Part shown: positions 11,412 through 24,635 of the stretch, piece after piece
Numbering within the stretch: the first letter of the stretch is position 1
Layout of the letters: every line of letters starts with the position of its first letter
DNA from: Arenicola marina
Taxonomy: Eukaryota; Annelida; Polychaeta; Arenicolidae
DNA length: 64,000 nt
Direction of reading: 5' to 3'
Assembly (NCBI GenBank): GCA_964019135.1
Contig: OZ025248.1
Span: 36,821,670-36,885,669 of the forward strand
Program-made: the position numbers and the translations under genes
Notes under the pieces: generated by a model
What the model was told of the DNA's origin: nothing
The model's input: only the letters and a program-made list of their open reading frames with translations
Databases searched by the model: none

Positions 11412-13745
11412 CAGTTATCTCCGGGTGTGATATCCCCTGGATCAGTTATCTCCGGATCTGATATCCCCTGGATCAGTTACCTCCGGGTCTGATATCCCCT
11501 GGATCAGTTATCTACAGGTCCGATATCCCCTGGATTAGTTATCTCTGGGTCTGATATCCCCTGGATCAGTTATCTCCGGGTCTGATAACCCCTGGATCAG
11601 TTATCTCTGGGTCTGATACCCCCTGGATCAGTTACCTCCGGGTCTGATATCCCCTGAATCAGTTATCTACGGGTCTGATATCCCCTGGACCAGTTATCTC
11701 CGGGTCTGATATCTTCTGGATCAGTTATCTCCGGGTCTGATATCCCCTGGATCAGTTATCTAGGGGTCTGATATCACCTGGATCAGTTATCTTCGGGTCT
11801 GATATCTCCTGGATCAGTTATCTCCGGGTCTGATATCCCCTGGATCAGTTACCTCCGGGTCTGATATCCCCTGGATCAGTTATCTCCGGGTCTGATATCC
11901 CCTGGATCAGTTATCTCCGGGTCTGATATCCCCTGGATCAGTTATCTCCGGGTCTCATATCCCCTGGATCAGTTATCTACGGGTCTGATATCACCTGGAT
12001 CAGTTATCTCCGGGTCTGATATCACCTGGATCAGTTATCTCCGGGTCTGATATCTCCTGGATCAGTTATCTCCGGGTCTGATATCGCCTGGATCAGTTAC
12101 CTCCGGGTCTGATATCCCCTGGATCAGTTATCTCCGGGTCTGATATCCCCTGGATCAGTTATCTCCGGGTCTCATATCCCCTGGATCAGTTATCTCCGGG
12201 TCTCATATTCCCTGGATCAGTTATCTACGGGTCTGATATCACCTGGATCAGTTATCTCCGGGTCTGATATCACCTGGATCAGTTATCTCCGGGTCTGATA
12301 TCCCCTGGATCAGTTATCTCCGGGTCTGATATCCGCTGGATCAGTTATCTCCGGGTCTGATATCCCCTGGATCAGTTATCTCCGGGTCTGATATCCCCTG
12401 GATCAGTTATCTCCGGGTCTGATATCCCCTGGATCAGTTATCTCCGGGTCTGATATCCCCTGGATCAGTTATCTCCGGGTCTGATATCCCCTGGATCAGT
12501 TATCTCCGGGTCTGATATCCCCTGGATCAGTTATCTACGGGTCTGATATCACCTGGATCAGTTATCTCCGGATCTGATATTCCCTGGATCAGTTACCTCC
12601 GGATCTGATATCCCCTGGGTCAGTTACCTCCGGGTCTGATATACCCTGGATCAGTTATCTAAGGGTCTGATATCCCCTGGATCAGTTATCTCCGGGTCTG
12701 ATATCCCCTGGATCAGTTATCTCCGGGTCTGATATCACCTGGATCAGTTATCTCCGGGTCTGATATCCCCTGGATCAGTTACCTCCGGGTCTGATATCCC
12801 CTGGATCATTTATCTCCGGGTCTGATATCCCCTGGATCAGTTATCTCCGAGTCTGATATCCCCTGGATCAGTTATCTCCGGGTCTGATATCCCCTGGATC
12901 AGTTATCTACGGGTCTGATATCACCTGGATCAGTTATCTCCGGGTCTGATATCCCCTGGATCAGTTATCTCCGGGTCTGATATCCCCTGGATCAGTTATC
13001 TCCGGGTCTGATATTTCCTGGATCAGTTATCTCCGGGTCTGATATCCCCTGGATCAGTTATCTACGGGTCTGATATCACCTGGATCAGTTATCTCCGGGT
13101 CTGATATTCCCTGGATCAGTTACCTCAGGGTCTGATATCGCCTGGGTCAGTTACCTCCGGGTCTGATATACCCTGGATCAGTTATCTAAGGGTCTGATAT
13201 CCCCTGGATCAGTTATCTCCGGGTCTCATATCCCCTCGATCAGTTATCTCTGGGTCTTATATCACCTGGATCAGTTATCTACGGGTCTGATATCCCCTGG
13301 ATCAGTTATCTACGGGTCTGATATCACCTGGATCAGTTATCTCCGGGTCTGATATTCCCTGGATCAGTTACCTCAGGGTCTGATATCGCCTGGGTCAGTT
13401 ACCTCCGGGTCTGATATACCCTGGATCAGTTATCTAAGGGTCTGATATCCCCTGGATCAGTTATCTCCGGGTCTCATATCCCCTGGATCAGTTATCTCTG
13501 GGTCTTATATCACCTGGATCAGTTATCTACGGGTCTGATATCCCCTGGATCAGTTATCTCTGGGTCTGATATGCCCTGGATCAGTTATCTCCGGGTCTGA
13601 TATCACCTGGATCAGTTATCTCCGGGTCTGATATCCCCTGGATCAGTTACATCCGGGTCTGATATCCCCTGGATCAGTTATCTCCGGGTCTGATATCCCC
13701 TGGATCAGATATCTAAGGGTCTGATATCCCCTGGATCAGTTATCT
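11412..13745. repeat. 31-bp minisatellite (copy A)
   Basis: About 75 units of 31 bp with core CAGTTATCTCCGGGTCTGAT then ATCCCCTGGAT. Each unit carries TTATCT, the reverse complement of a WGATAR motif, and a GATATC palindrome. Frequent variants (TCTACGG, ATCACCTGG, TTACCTCC) recur in the same order in several places, which shows duplication of multi-unit blocks. The array is not coding. Confidence 0.95.
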
Positions 13746-16340
13746 CGTGGACTCATATCCTTGGAACATTGATATATACGGATCCGTTCCAGAGTTCTAA
13801 TTTGAGCTATTAATATTGCATCGTGAACAGACATAGTGTGGAGAAACAACATCCACCCTCGCCGGTCAATAATTCCCATTTTACTGCGCGAGTAACACCA
13901 GGAGAAACATTTGTAGGAGGTTTTTGATTTTGTTCTTTGTTCTTTTTGCCTTCCGCGTGGTTAGGAAGTTTCCGGACGTAAAAAACTCGTTGTGGGGATG
14001 GCGACTTAAGACAAATGCTCCGGCGCGGGCTGGCGGTCGATGACAGCGGGGTTAAATAAGCCTGAGGGTGGCATTGCTTCAAGATGGATGTACCCCACTA
14101 ACGGAAGGGGGCACCGGGGTAACGGCATCACCCACCACCGGGAGACCGCCCCACCCCCTCCCCGCCCCGGCCCAGCCCTACCCCCTACCCGCCCAGCCCC
14201 CACACACTCCACGCCCAGACCCCAGCGCCTCCCCAGCGCCCGCCCCCTCCCCGCCCCGGCCCAGCCCTACCCCCTACCCGCCCTGCCTGCACACCCATAC
14301 CCGCACCCCATCCACCACACACGCATACACACATCAACCCACCCCCATTCCCACCTGGTCTACTACACACCCACACACTTAACGCACCCCTAACCGAATA
14401 CCCCAAGCACACACCACACCCACCACCCACAACAGCCTAACTGCCAATCTCCTAGGACCCCCCCCCCCCCCACCCCTAGCTCCCCGCCCCACGCCCCGTC
14501 TCTACCACCTCCTATCCAGTAGACCGAGTTTGCCGTGTTAAGCACGTAATGAGATTCAATTCCATTTTGATTGAGTCGGAGACGCTGGCGGTGACGGTGG
14601 AAGCGTTGCGGCCAGCATTAATAGGTCGCTTGACGTGAAGGAAGTGAGGGGAGGTTGAGGGGCACAGACACGGAAGCTATATCAGCGGCCAGGGGATCCA
14701 GTTAGGAGGAGGGGGGGGGGAGGCGTTGGGTTCGGCGCGGGTGGGCTCGGGGGTGGACGAAAGGGAGGGGTGACGGGTGCGGGTTGTCTGTTAGGCACCA
14801 CGGCTTTGAGTCGCAATGATGGGCCAAAGGGAGCATTTTCACGCCGCTCTGGTCATTGATTTCAAATCTATTTCCCAAATCTGGTAATGCGATTGGCAGC
14901 GCTGTGCCAATCCATATGGAAACTCCATTCTGACAATAGGGGGCTCCCTACACCGGCCGCTTAAAGACCTTGAAGGACGTTCGACATTGACGGGCTGGAG
15001 TCGGAAAGGGAGGAGCACATAAGATCGGGAGGGAGAGAGGGGGTGGTGGGCGGGGGGGGGGGGGGTTAAGGGAACGGGGGGGGGGGGACACGAGGGGCCC
15101 ATCTTCTAAAGATTTGGGTTTATCCTTCCACACACCACGACAATGGTATTACAGTGGTACAAGATGCCAGCCTATACCAACGGCAGCACCATCGCTTTCA
15201 TAAAAAAAAAACGGGTGGGCGATAATCAATCAATTAATCAATTAGTCAGCTAATCAGGGCACACACATAGCTAGAGGAGAGACGTGGCGGCGGTCAAACG
15301 GCTTAGTCCGTGGCCCGCGCCGCTCCGCCTGCTATATTACTCTCGTGAATAGTCGGGTGTGAAAAAGAAAAAAAACATTTAAATATTCCTCTTCCGTATC
15401 CCATCTTCCACGGTTGAGCCCAAAAAATTGATTATAATAGTAAAGGGTAGACGTGAATTAACGACTGCAAAATGGAAGAACAGCATCCAAGGAATACGCG
15501 GTGAGATTTATAAATGATGGACTATTAGGCTACTAACAAGCGACAGCGTATGGTTAGCTACATAGTTAACTATACTGCACATTACAAGCAAAGGGATGCG
15601 AAGTGTGCTGTATATATAACTGCTTCACTTACGGCCACACGACCCAACACGGAACTAAACAATCCCAGTATCTATAAAGCTCCAGAGATGAACGCTATCA
15701 GGGGCCTGGATGGGGGGTCCACTGTCCAGTATCGACATTTCAAAATTCTCAGTGTCGAATGTAGATTTTTTACCTTCCGTGTCACTTTTTGGCTAAGTTC
15801 AATGTAGTTTTTTTCACAAATCTGAGTCGATGTCGCTTGTTCAGATCCTCAGTATCAGAATTTGTGGGTCAATGTCGAATGTCGATTTTTTTTAATATGC
15901 CTGTGTCGCGTGTCGCCATTTAATCCTTCCAGACCCTTGCTATATATAGGAATGTATAACCGCGGCATAGAAAACGTCTAATATGGCGTCCGGTTTTATT
16001 CACAATAGGGCCGTACAGTTCTCGCGGGTTCTATTTCCGGTTTAGGTCCTATGGGGACAAACAAAAAAACACGTGCTCTTAGAACGAGTGCGCATCACGC
16101 TGGTGCCTGGCTGCAGCTGCGTGACGCACTCATTGTTCGTCAATGTTTGAGTGTTGGGAACCGGCTGGCTGCGCAGTTTGTGCGTGAAGAATCGAGTGGG
16201 TGTGAAAATATGTTTCGTCTGCTTTGATCCAGGCATTCCTAAATATAAAATTATAATATAGTTGAAAATAAGACATTTATCTCTCCATAATGCATGTGGT
16301 CCGTTCGATGAGACTGTTGGAAGCGTTGTATTTTATAGTT
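13746..16340. other. Unassigned part of copy A
   Basis: Between the 31-bp array and the dispersed repeat there is unique sequence with a long C/A-rich tract (14140-14500), G-rich tracts (14705-14725, 15040-15090) and AT-rich DNA from 15180. None of the open frames resembles a known protein or is flanked by convincing splice sites. Confidence 0.5.
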
Positions 16341-16344
16341 ACAC

Positions 16345-16890
16345 TAGCCGCCCCGTCTAGCGTTCGTACTAATAAACGAAAGAAATAACAGTATGACTAT
16401 TTTGTTTGTACAGAATACTCAAATTGCGGCTAAAGCACGCTAATAAACGAATATCAGTCCAGTAAAACTAATGCCCAAGCTCATACATTGATTGAGTAAA
16501 AAAAAGGGGTAAAAAAAGGGGCTGTTCCCGCCCGTTGTTCGTCATTTAACGTGCCTTCAGTGGACAAAATTTGCTACTGATGGGAAGTTGTGGACGCGAG
16601 ACAGTGCGGGATTTGTTTGTTTTGATGACGGTTCGGGCGATAAGGCGTTGGGAGAAATGTTATTACTGTTGGCACCAAGCCAGGTTGCCCGCCGCAGGCA
16701 TGGTCGCGGGATAAGGTGATAAGCACCCAGCGGTTGTGTTACCGCGATAGCTTTGACACATCTAAGAGCGACGGCTGGATATTAATAGGTTCAAGGCGGC
16801 TAGGTGCAAGGCGGCTGCCGATGCCAATGGGCTCTCGCATGCCGCGGCATAGTGGGACAGACAGCTTCATTTTTTGTTTAGTATAGATGT
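16345..16890. repeat. Dispersed repeat, copy 1 of 3
   Basis: Starts near TCTAGCGTTCGTACTAATAA and ends near TTAGTATAGATG. The same sequence occurs at 24100-24635, as part of the block duplication, and independently at 51590-52412 inside NSMCE3 intron 1. It has no protein-coding part. The ends ATACTAG (seen in copy 3) and TTAGTAT are a weak inverted pair, so it may be a non-autonomous DNA transposon, but the class is not established. Confidence 0.6.
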
Positions 16891-17451
16891 GGAGCTGACC
16901 GTTGCAATGGCTGTACCAAAATAAACATAAACAGGAAATGTTACCTTTGACCACAAGCAGTGTCAACGGCCACCGCCAAAGAAAAAGTGGCGCTCCGGAC
17001 GCTTCTATTGTCTCATATAATTTAGCGCTTGGGCCCCCTGTCGGTGGCACCGGTAAACGACTTGTTTACACACGTTTATGACGTTTCAGATCAGCACAAG
17101 TTTTCATTTTTGTGGCGGACAATTCATGAATTTGAAATGTTTTGCTCATTGGCAGATAAGCGATTGGTGAGCGATATGGTAGGTGTTTATTGTCTGTTAT
17201 GAACCTTAAGGCCTTAGGTTTGTGTTCTTATACGCAAATTTGGCATTCAAAAACAGCGAAACAACTCCACATGCAATATTAAAGCAAATCATCGATCTTT
17301 ACGCCCCTTCAAACCCTAAGGTATATCTGTGCCCCCCCCCCCCTTTTCAAATTATGTGCCCCCTGGCCTGTCCTTAGTTATGTATTACAATGCATCATAA
17401 AGCTTAGTTGTTTATGTTCCTCCTCTATCTTACCAACGATTATAGAGTGTG

Positions 17452-17651
17452 NNNNNNNNNNNNNNNNNNNNNNNNNNNNNNNNNNNNNNNNNNNNNNNNN
17501 NNNNNNNNNNNNNNNNNNNNNNNNNNNNNNNNNNNNNNNNNNNNNNNNNNNNNNNNNNNNNNNNNNNNNNNNNNNNNNNNNNNNNNNNNNNNNNNNNNNN
17601 NNNNNNNNNNNNNNNNNNNNNNNNNNNNNNNNNNNNNNNNNNNNNNNNNNN
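17452..17651. other. Assembly gap of 200 N
   Basis: Exactly 200 unknown bases, a conventional placeholder size. It lies precisely between the two copies of the 8-kb block. Apparent open frames across it are meaningless. Confidence 0.99.
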
Positions 17652-18501
17652 TTTCCACACTGAAATTACGACAGACCATTGCCTATAATTTTTAACGTAA
17701 AAATGGGGTTCACCCCAACTAAACGGGCAATATGAGAAATGTCGAAGTGTAAACACAGATTATAATTATAATTATTAGCAATCGTTCTTTGAACAGGTCC
17801 CCAATATTCGCTTAATCACAGTTTGAGCTACAACCAGAGGTCGGAGTAGACCCAATGCTGTCGTGGAAACCAGTTTGAGATGAGCTAGCTAACCTTTTTG
17901 AACCGGTTGACCTTCCCAAACAGATGATGGACCCGCCATCGGCTCAAAAACACGTGAAAACATATTTAAAAAGCCATCACGTTTCTCCCAACCGTCTACA
18001 CCGACCGTCCCATCCGACCGAGCCACTGCGTCGGGTTAAGTATTGATAGGCACAGGTTTATGCGGACACTGGACGCCAGGGTCGAAATGATGTCATGTAG
18101 CCGAGGAAACCGCGGGCCACCCAAAAGGCCCCCCCCCCCCACCCCTCCACCCCCCTCCGCTCTGCCAGCGAGGCGGCATTTCTCCGTCACTGGTTGTCAT
18201 GGGACACCAGACGTCTGCCGTCCACGTGAAGCGCGTGAGTGGAGACGAGTGAAGCGCGACTTCCGCTCGGGCCCCTCGGCCCCACTTTCCCTGAAGCTCT
18301 GCGTCCGGTTTGCAGCCGCGCGGCACGGCTTAGCGCAGCGCAAGAGGGCGCCACTGTCGCCACCGCCGCCCGCTGCCCGCCGCCGCTCGCCGCCGCTGTC
18401 GCTGCCGCAAGTGGGGTCTCAAGTTTGCGACATCCAGCCCCTAAAAAAGACTTCAGACGTTTCTGAAGACATGGCGCGCGGCACGAGGGTGACAGAGGAG
18501 G

Positions 18502-18568
18502 ATGTCCAACAAACACGGCGCCGGCAAGGTTTGCTCCCGGCCCAAGCAGCCCCGGAAACCAGCTAACG
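18502..18568 (+). CDS. Possible first coding exon (copy B)
   Basis: Sequence counterpart of the candidate at 10323-10389. The 22-codon frame from MSNKHGAG and the GTAACA donor are unchanged. Because the two blocks are recent copies, this conservation is weak evidence for coding. The same reservations apply. Confidence 0.22.
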
Positions 18569-19120
18569 GTAACAGGCCGGCCTCATGGCGCCTGGGTGAC
18601 GGGAGGTGGTGGGGGTGGGAAGAACGTGGATATGGAAGTAAGGGCGGGGCAGGGCGAGGAGAGGAGGGAGGTGGGGAAGGGCGGGCGGTATAGCCTTGCT
18701 GAGCACCACCCCGGCGGCCACTGCGCCGGAACACCAGGCCAAATCAAGAGCGCTTCAGGCGGCCATTAAGTCGACTAAGAAAGCCCATAAAGCGAATCAT
18801 CACGGTTGTGTTATTCAATCAATTCCTGATCTCCGGCCCGCCACCCCTGAACTCATCTCGTCCCCGATAAGGGGGACACGTTTAACCTACCGAACAGTCC
18901 CCGGGGAGTCTGTCGCGGCCAGCCCCAATACCCCCCCCCCCCCCCCCCGGCTCCGCCCCTACATCTCTGGCATCATCCTCACCCACCCTCACCCCACCCC
19001 TTGCTCCAATCTCCCCGCCTATTACGTCACTGGCCGCTGGTCCGCTGAAGCTGTGGGTAGTAAGGGTCGTGAGAGAAGGTGAAGTGAAGGTTTATCCGCA
19101 ACCATCGGGGATCATTCGAT

Positions 19121-19456
19121 AACGGGGGATAAAGCCACTCCACAACAGGGGATAAAGCCACTCCACAACGGGGGATAAAGCCACTCCTCAACGGGAGATC
19201 AAGCCACTCCTCAACGGGGAATAAAGCCACTCCACAACAGGGGATAAAGCCACTCCACAACGGGGGATAAAGCCACTCCTCAACGGGGGATAAAGCCACT
19301 CCTCAACGGGGGATAAAGCCACTCAATAACGGGGGATAAACCACTCCACAACGGGGGATAAAGCCACTCCTCAACGGGGGATAAAGCCACTCCTCAACGG
19401 GGGGATAAAGCCACTCAATAACGGGGGATTAAGCCACTCCACAATGGGGGATAAAG
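19121..19456. repeat. 23-bp minisatellite (copy B)
   Basis: About 15 units with the GGGGGATAAAGCCACTCC core. It has its own variants (ACTCAATAACGG) not seen in copy A, so the arrays have changed since the duplication or since the haplotypes split. Confidence 0.94.
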
Positions 19457-21575
19457 CCAGTTATCTCCGGGTGTGATATCCCCTGGATCAGTTATCTACA
19501 GGTCCGATATCCCCTGGATTAGTTATCTCTGGGTCTGATATCCCCTGGATCAGTTATCTTCGGGTCTGATAACCCCTGGATCAGTTATCTCTGGGTCTGA
19601 TACCCCTGGATCAGTTACCTCCGGGTCTGATATCCCCTGAATCAGTTATCTCCGGGTCTCATATCCCCTGGACCAGTTATCTCCGGGTCTGATATCTCCT
19701 GGATCAGTTATCTCCGGGTCTAGATATCCCCTGGATCAGTTATCTAGGGGGTCTGATATCACCTGGATCAGTTATCTTCGGGTCTGATATCTCCTGGATC
19801 AGTTATCTCCGGGTCTGATATCCCCTGGATCAGTTACCTCCGGGTCCGATATCCCCTGGATCAGTTATCTCCGGGTCTGATATCCCCTGGATCAGTTATC
19901 TCCGGGTCTCATATCCCCTGGATCAGTTATCTACGGGTCTCATATCCCCTGGATCAGTTATCTACGGGTCTGATATCCCCTGGATCAGTTATCTCCGGGT
20001 CTGATATCACCTGGATCAGTTATCTCCGGGTCTGATATCTCCTGGATCAGTTATCTCCGGGTCTGATATCCCCTGGATCAGTTACCTCCGGGTCTGATAT
20101 CCCCTGGATCAGTTATCTCCGGGTCTGATATCCCCTGGATCAGTTATCTCCGGGTCTGATATCCCCTGGATCAGTTATCTCCGGGTCTCATATCCCCTGG
20201 ATCAGTTATCTACGGGTCTGATATCACCTGGATCAGTTATCTCTGGGTCTGATATCACCTGGATCAGTTATCTCCGGGTCTGATATCCCCTGGATCAGTT
20301 ATCTCCGGGTCTGATATCACCTGGATCAGTTATCTACGGGTCTGATATCCCCTGGATCAGTTATCTCCGGGTCTGATATCCCCTGGATCAGTTATCTACG
20401 GGTCTGATATCACCTGGATCAGTTATCTCCGGGTCTGATATTCCCTGCATCAGTTACCTCCGGATCTGATATCCCCTGGGTCAGTTACCTCCGGGTCTGA
20501 TATACCCTGGATCAGTTATCTAAGGGTCTGATATCCCCTGGATCAGTTATCTCCGGGTCTGATATCCCCTGGATCAGTTATCTCCGGGTCTGATATCACC
20601 TGGATCAGTTATCTCCGGGTCTGATATCCCCTGGATCAGTTACCTCCGGGTCTGATATCCCCTGGATCATTTATCCCCGGGTCTGATATCCCCTGGATCA
20701 GTTATCTCCGAGTCTGATATCCCCTGGATCAGTTATCTCCGGGTCTGATATCACCTGGATCAGTTATCTCCGGGTCTGATATCCCCTGGATCAGTTACCT
20801 CCGGGTCTGATATCCCCTGGATCATTTATCTCCGGGTCTGATATCCCCTGGATCAGTTATCTCCGGGTCTGATATCCCCTGGATCAGTTACCTCCGGGTC
20901 TGATATCCCCTGGATCAGTTATCTCCGAGTCTGATATCCCCTGGATCAGTTATCTCCGGGTCTGATATCCCCTGGATCAGTTATCTACGAGTCTGATATC
21001 ACCTGGATCAGTTATCTCCGGGTCTGATATCCCCTGGATCAGTTATCTCCGGGTCTGATATCCCCTGGATCAGTTATCTCCGGGTCTGATATTTCCTGGA
21101 TCAGTTATCTCCGGGTCTGATATCCCCTGGATCAGTTATCTACGGGTCTGATATCACCTGGATCAGTTATCTCCGGGTCTGATATTCCCTGGATCAGTTA
21201 CCTCAGGGTCTGATATCGCCTGGGTCAGTTACCTCCGGGTCTGATATACCCTGGATCAGTTATCTAAGAGTCTGATATCCCCTGGATCAGTTATCTCCGG
21301 GTCTCATATCCCCTGGATCAGTTATCTCTGGGTTTTATATCACCTGGATCAGTTATCTACGGGTCGGATATCCCTGGATCAGTTATCTCTGGGTCTGATA
21401 TCCCCTGGATCAGTTATCTCCGGGTCTGATATCACCTGGATCAGTTATCTCCGGGTCTGATATCCCCTGGATCAGTTACATCCGGGTCTGATATCCCCTG
21501 GATCAGTTATCTCCGGGTCTGATATCCCCTGGATCAGTTATCTACGGGTCTGATATCCCCTGGATCAGTTATCTC
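19457..21575. repeat. 31-bp minisatellite (copy B)
   Basis: About 68 units of the same 31-bp repeat as 11412-13745, against about 75 there. Unit variants occur in a similar order at both ends but differ in the middle, as expected for a variable-number array. Confidence 0.95.
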
Positions 21576-24099
21576 GTGGACTCATATCCCTGGAACATTG
21601 ATATATACGGATCCGTTCCAGAGTTCTAATTTGAGCTATTAATATTGCATCGTGAAGAGACATAGTGTGGAGAAACAACATCCACCTCGCCGGTCAATAA
21701 TTCCCATTTTACTGCGCGAGTAACACCAGGAGAAACATTTGTAGGAGGTTTTTGATTTTGTTCTTTGTTCTTTTTGCCTTCCGCGTGGTTAGGAAGTTTC
21801 CGGACGAAAAAAACTCGTTGTGGGGATGGCGACTTAAGACAAATGCTCCGGCGCGGGCTGGCGGTCGATGACAGCGGGGTTAAATAAGCCTGAGGGTGGC
21901 ATTGCTTCAAGATGGATGTACCCCACTAACGGAAGGGGGCACCGGGGTAACGGCATCACCCACCACCGGGAGACCGCCCCACCCCCTCCCCGCCCCGGCC
22001 CAGCCCTACCCCCTACCCGCCCTGCCTGCACACCCATACCCGCACCCCATCCACCACACACGCATACACACATCAACCCACCCCCATTCCCACCTGGTCT
22101 ACTACACACCCACACACTTAACGCACCCCTAACCGAATACCCCAAGCACACACCACACCCACCACCCACAACAGCCTAACTGCCAATCTCCTAGCACCCC
22201 CCCCCCCACCCCTAGCTCCCCGCCCCGCGCCCCGTCTTTACCACCTCCTATCCAGTAGACCGAGTTTGCCGTGTTAAGCACGTAATGAGATTCAATTCCA
22301 TTTTGATTGAGTCGGAGACGCTGGCGGTGACGGTGGAAGCGTTGCGGCCAGCATTAATAGGTCGCTTGACGTGAAGGAAGTGAGGGGAGGTTGAGGGGCA
22401 CAGACACGGAAGCTATATCAGCGGCCAGTGGATCCAGTTAGGAGGAGGGGGGGGGGAGGCGTTGGGTTCGGCGCGGGTGGGCTCGGGGGTGGACGAAAGG
22501 GAGGGGTGACGGGTGCGGGTTGTCTGTTAGGCACCACGGCTTTGAGTCGCAATGATGGGCCAAAGGGAGCATTTTCACGCCGCTCTGGTCATTGATTTCA
22601 AATCTATTTCCCAAATCTGGTAATGCGATTGGCAGCGCTGTGCCAATCCATATGGAAACTCCATTCTGACAATAGGGGGCTCCCTACACCGGCCGCTTAA
22701 AGACCTTGAAGGACGTTCGACATTGACGGGCTGGAGTCGGAAAGGGAGGAGCACATAAGATCGGGAGGGAGAGAGGGGGTGGTGGGCGGGGGGGGGGGGG
22801 GGGGGGTTAAGGGAACGGGGGGGGGGGACACGAGGGGCCCATCTTCTAAAGATTTGGGTTTATCCTTCCACACACCACGACAATGGTATTACAGTGGTAC
22901 AAGATGCCAGCCTATACCAACGGCAGCACCATCGCTTTCATAAAAAAAAACGGGTGGGCGATAATCAATCAATTAATCAATTAGTCAGCTAATCAGGGCA
23001 CACACATAGCTAGAGGAGAGACGTGGCGGCGGTCAGACGGCTTAGTCCGTGGCCCGCTCCGCTCCGCCTGCTATATTACTCTCGTGAATAGTCGGGTGTG
23101 AAAAAGAAAAAAAACATTTAAATATTCCTCTTCCGTATCCCATCTTCCACGGTTGAGCCCAAAAAATTGATTATAATAGTAAAGGGTAGACGTGAATTAA
23201 CGACTGCAAAATGGAAGAACAGCATCCAAGGAATACGTTTACCTAATTAGTATTAGGCTACTAACAACCGACAGCGTATGGTTAGCTACATAGTTAACTA
23301 TACTGCACATTACAAGCAAAGGGATGCGAAGTGTGCTGTATATATAACTGCTTCACTCACGGCCACACGACCCAACACGGAACTAAACAATCCCAGTATC
23401 TATAAAGCTCCAGAGATGAACGCTATCAGGGGCCTGGAAGGGGGGTCCACTGTCCAGTATCGACATTTCAAATTCTCAGTGTCGAATGTAGATTTTTTAC
23501 CTTCCGTGTCACTTTTTGGCTAAGTTCAATGTAGTTTTTTTTCACAAATCTGAGTCGATGTCGCTTGTTCAGATCCTCAGTATCAGAATTTGTGGGTCAA
23601 TGTCGAATGTCGATTTTTTTTAATATGCCTGTGTCGCGTGTCGCCATCTAATCCTTCCAGACCCTTGCTATATATAGGAATGTATAACCGCGGCATAGAA
23701 AACGTATAATATGGCGTCCGGTTTTATTCACAATAGGGCCGTACAGTTCTCGCGGGTTCTATTTCCGATTTAGGTCCTATGGGGACAAACAAAAAAACAC
23801 GCGCTCTTAGAACGAGTGCGCATCACGCTGGTGCCTGGCTGCAGCTGCGTGACGCACTCATTGTTAGTCAATGTTTGAGTGTTGGGAACCGGCTGGCTGC
23901 GCAGTTTGTGCGTGAAGAATCGAGTGGGTGTGAAAATATGTTTCGTCTGCTTTGATCCAGGCATTCCTAAATATAAAATTATAATATAGTTGAAAATAAG
24001 ACATTTATCTCTCCATAATGCATGTGGTCCGTTCGATGAGACTGTTGGAAGCGTTGTATTTTATAGTAACACTAGCCGCCCCGCTCGCTCCGCTCGCGG
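21576..24099. other. Unassigned part of copy B
   Basis: Counterpart of 13746-16340, with the same C/A-rich, G-rich and AT-rich tracts. A GC-rich insert of about 23 bp (CTCGCTCCGCTCGCGGG) sits at about 24081-24103, just before the dispersed repeat, and is missing from copy A. No gene is recognised. Confidence 0.5.
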
Positions 24100-24635
24100 G
24101 ACGTCTAGCGTTCGTACTAATAAGCGAAAGAAATAACAGTATGACTATTTTGTTTGTAAAGAAAACTCAAATTGCGGCTAAAGCACGCTAATAAACGAAT
24201 ATCAGTCCAGTAAAACTAATGCCCAAGCTCATACATTGATTGAGTAAAAAAAAGGGGTAAAAAAAGGGGCTGTTCCCGCCGTTGTTCGTCATTTAACGTG
24301 CCTTCAGTGGACAAAATTTGCTACTGATGGGAAGTTGTGGACGCGAGACAGTGCGGGATTTGTTTGTTTTGATGACGGTTCGGGCGATAAGGCGTTGGGA
24401 GAAATGTTATTACTGTTGGCACCAAGCCAGGTTGCCCGCCGCAGGCATGGTCGCGGGATAAGGTGATAAGCACCCAGCGGTTGTGTTACCGCGATAGCTT
24501 TGACACATCTAAGAGCGACGGCTGGATATTAATAGGTTCAAGGCGGCTAGGTGCAAGGCGGCTGCCGATGCCAATGGGCTCTCGCATGCCGCGGCATAGT
24601 GGGACAGACAGCTTCATTTTTTGTTTAGTATAGAT
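24100..24635. repeat. Dispersed repeat, copy 2 of 3
   Basis: Block-duplication counterpart of 16345-16890, differing by a few bases. See the independent third copy at 51590-52412, which shows that this is a dispersed element and not only part of the block. Confidence 0.6.

Larger units (their letters stand above)
9476..17451. repeat. Copy A of a duplicated block of about 8 kb
   Basis: This block matches 17652-25293 in order and orientation from first to last base. Shared parts are a GC-rich segment, a 23-bp minisatellite, a 31-bp minisatellite, pyrimidine-rich and G-rich tracts, and a dispersed repeat. Outside the arrays the copies differ by scattered substitutions and some indels. One is about 80 bp near 14205-14280, present here only. 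Another is about 97 bp at 25048-25145, present in copy B only. The block ends directly at the assembly gap. Confidence 0.95.

Noticed and set aside
10936-13745. Possible CRISPR array because of regular short repeats
   Set aside because: Units are directly adjacent without unique spacers and the genome is eukaryotic; these are minisatellites.
17408-17756. Open frames across the gap
   Set aside because: They consist mostly of unknown bases.
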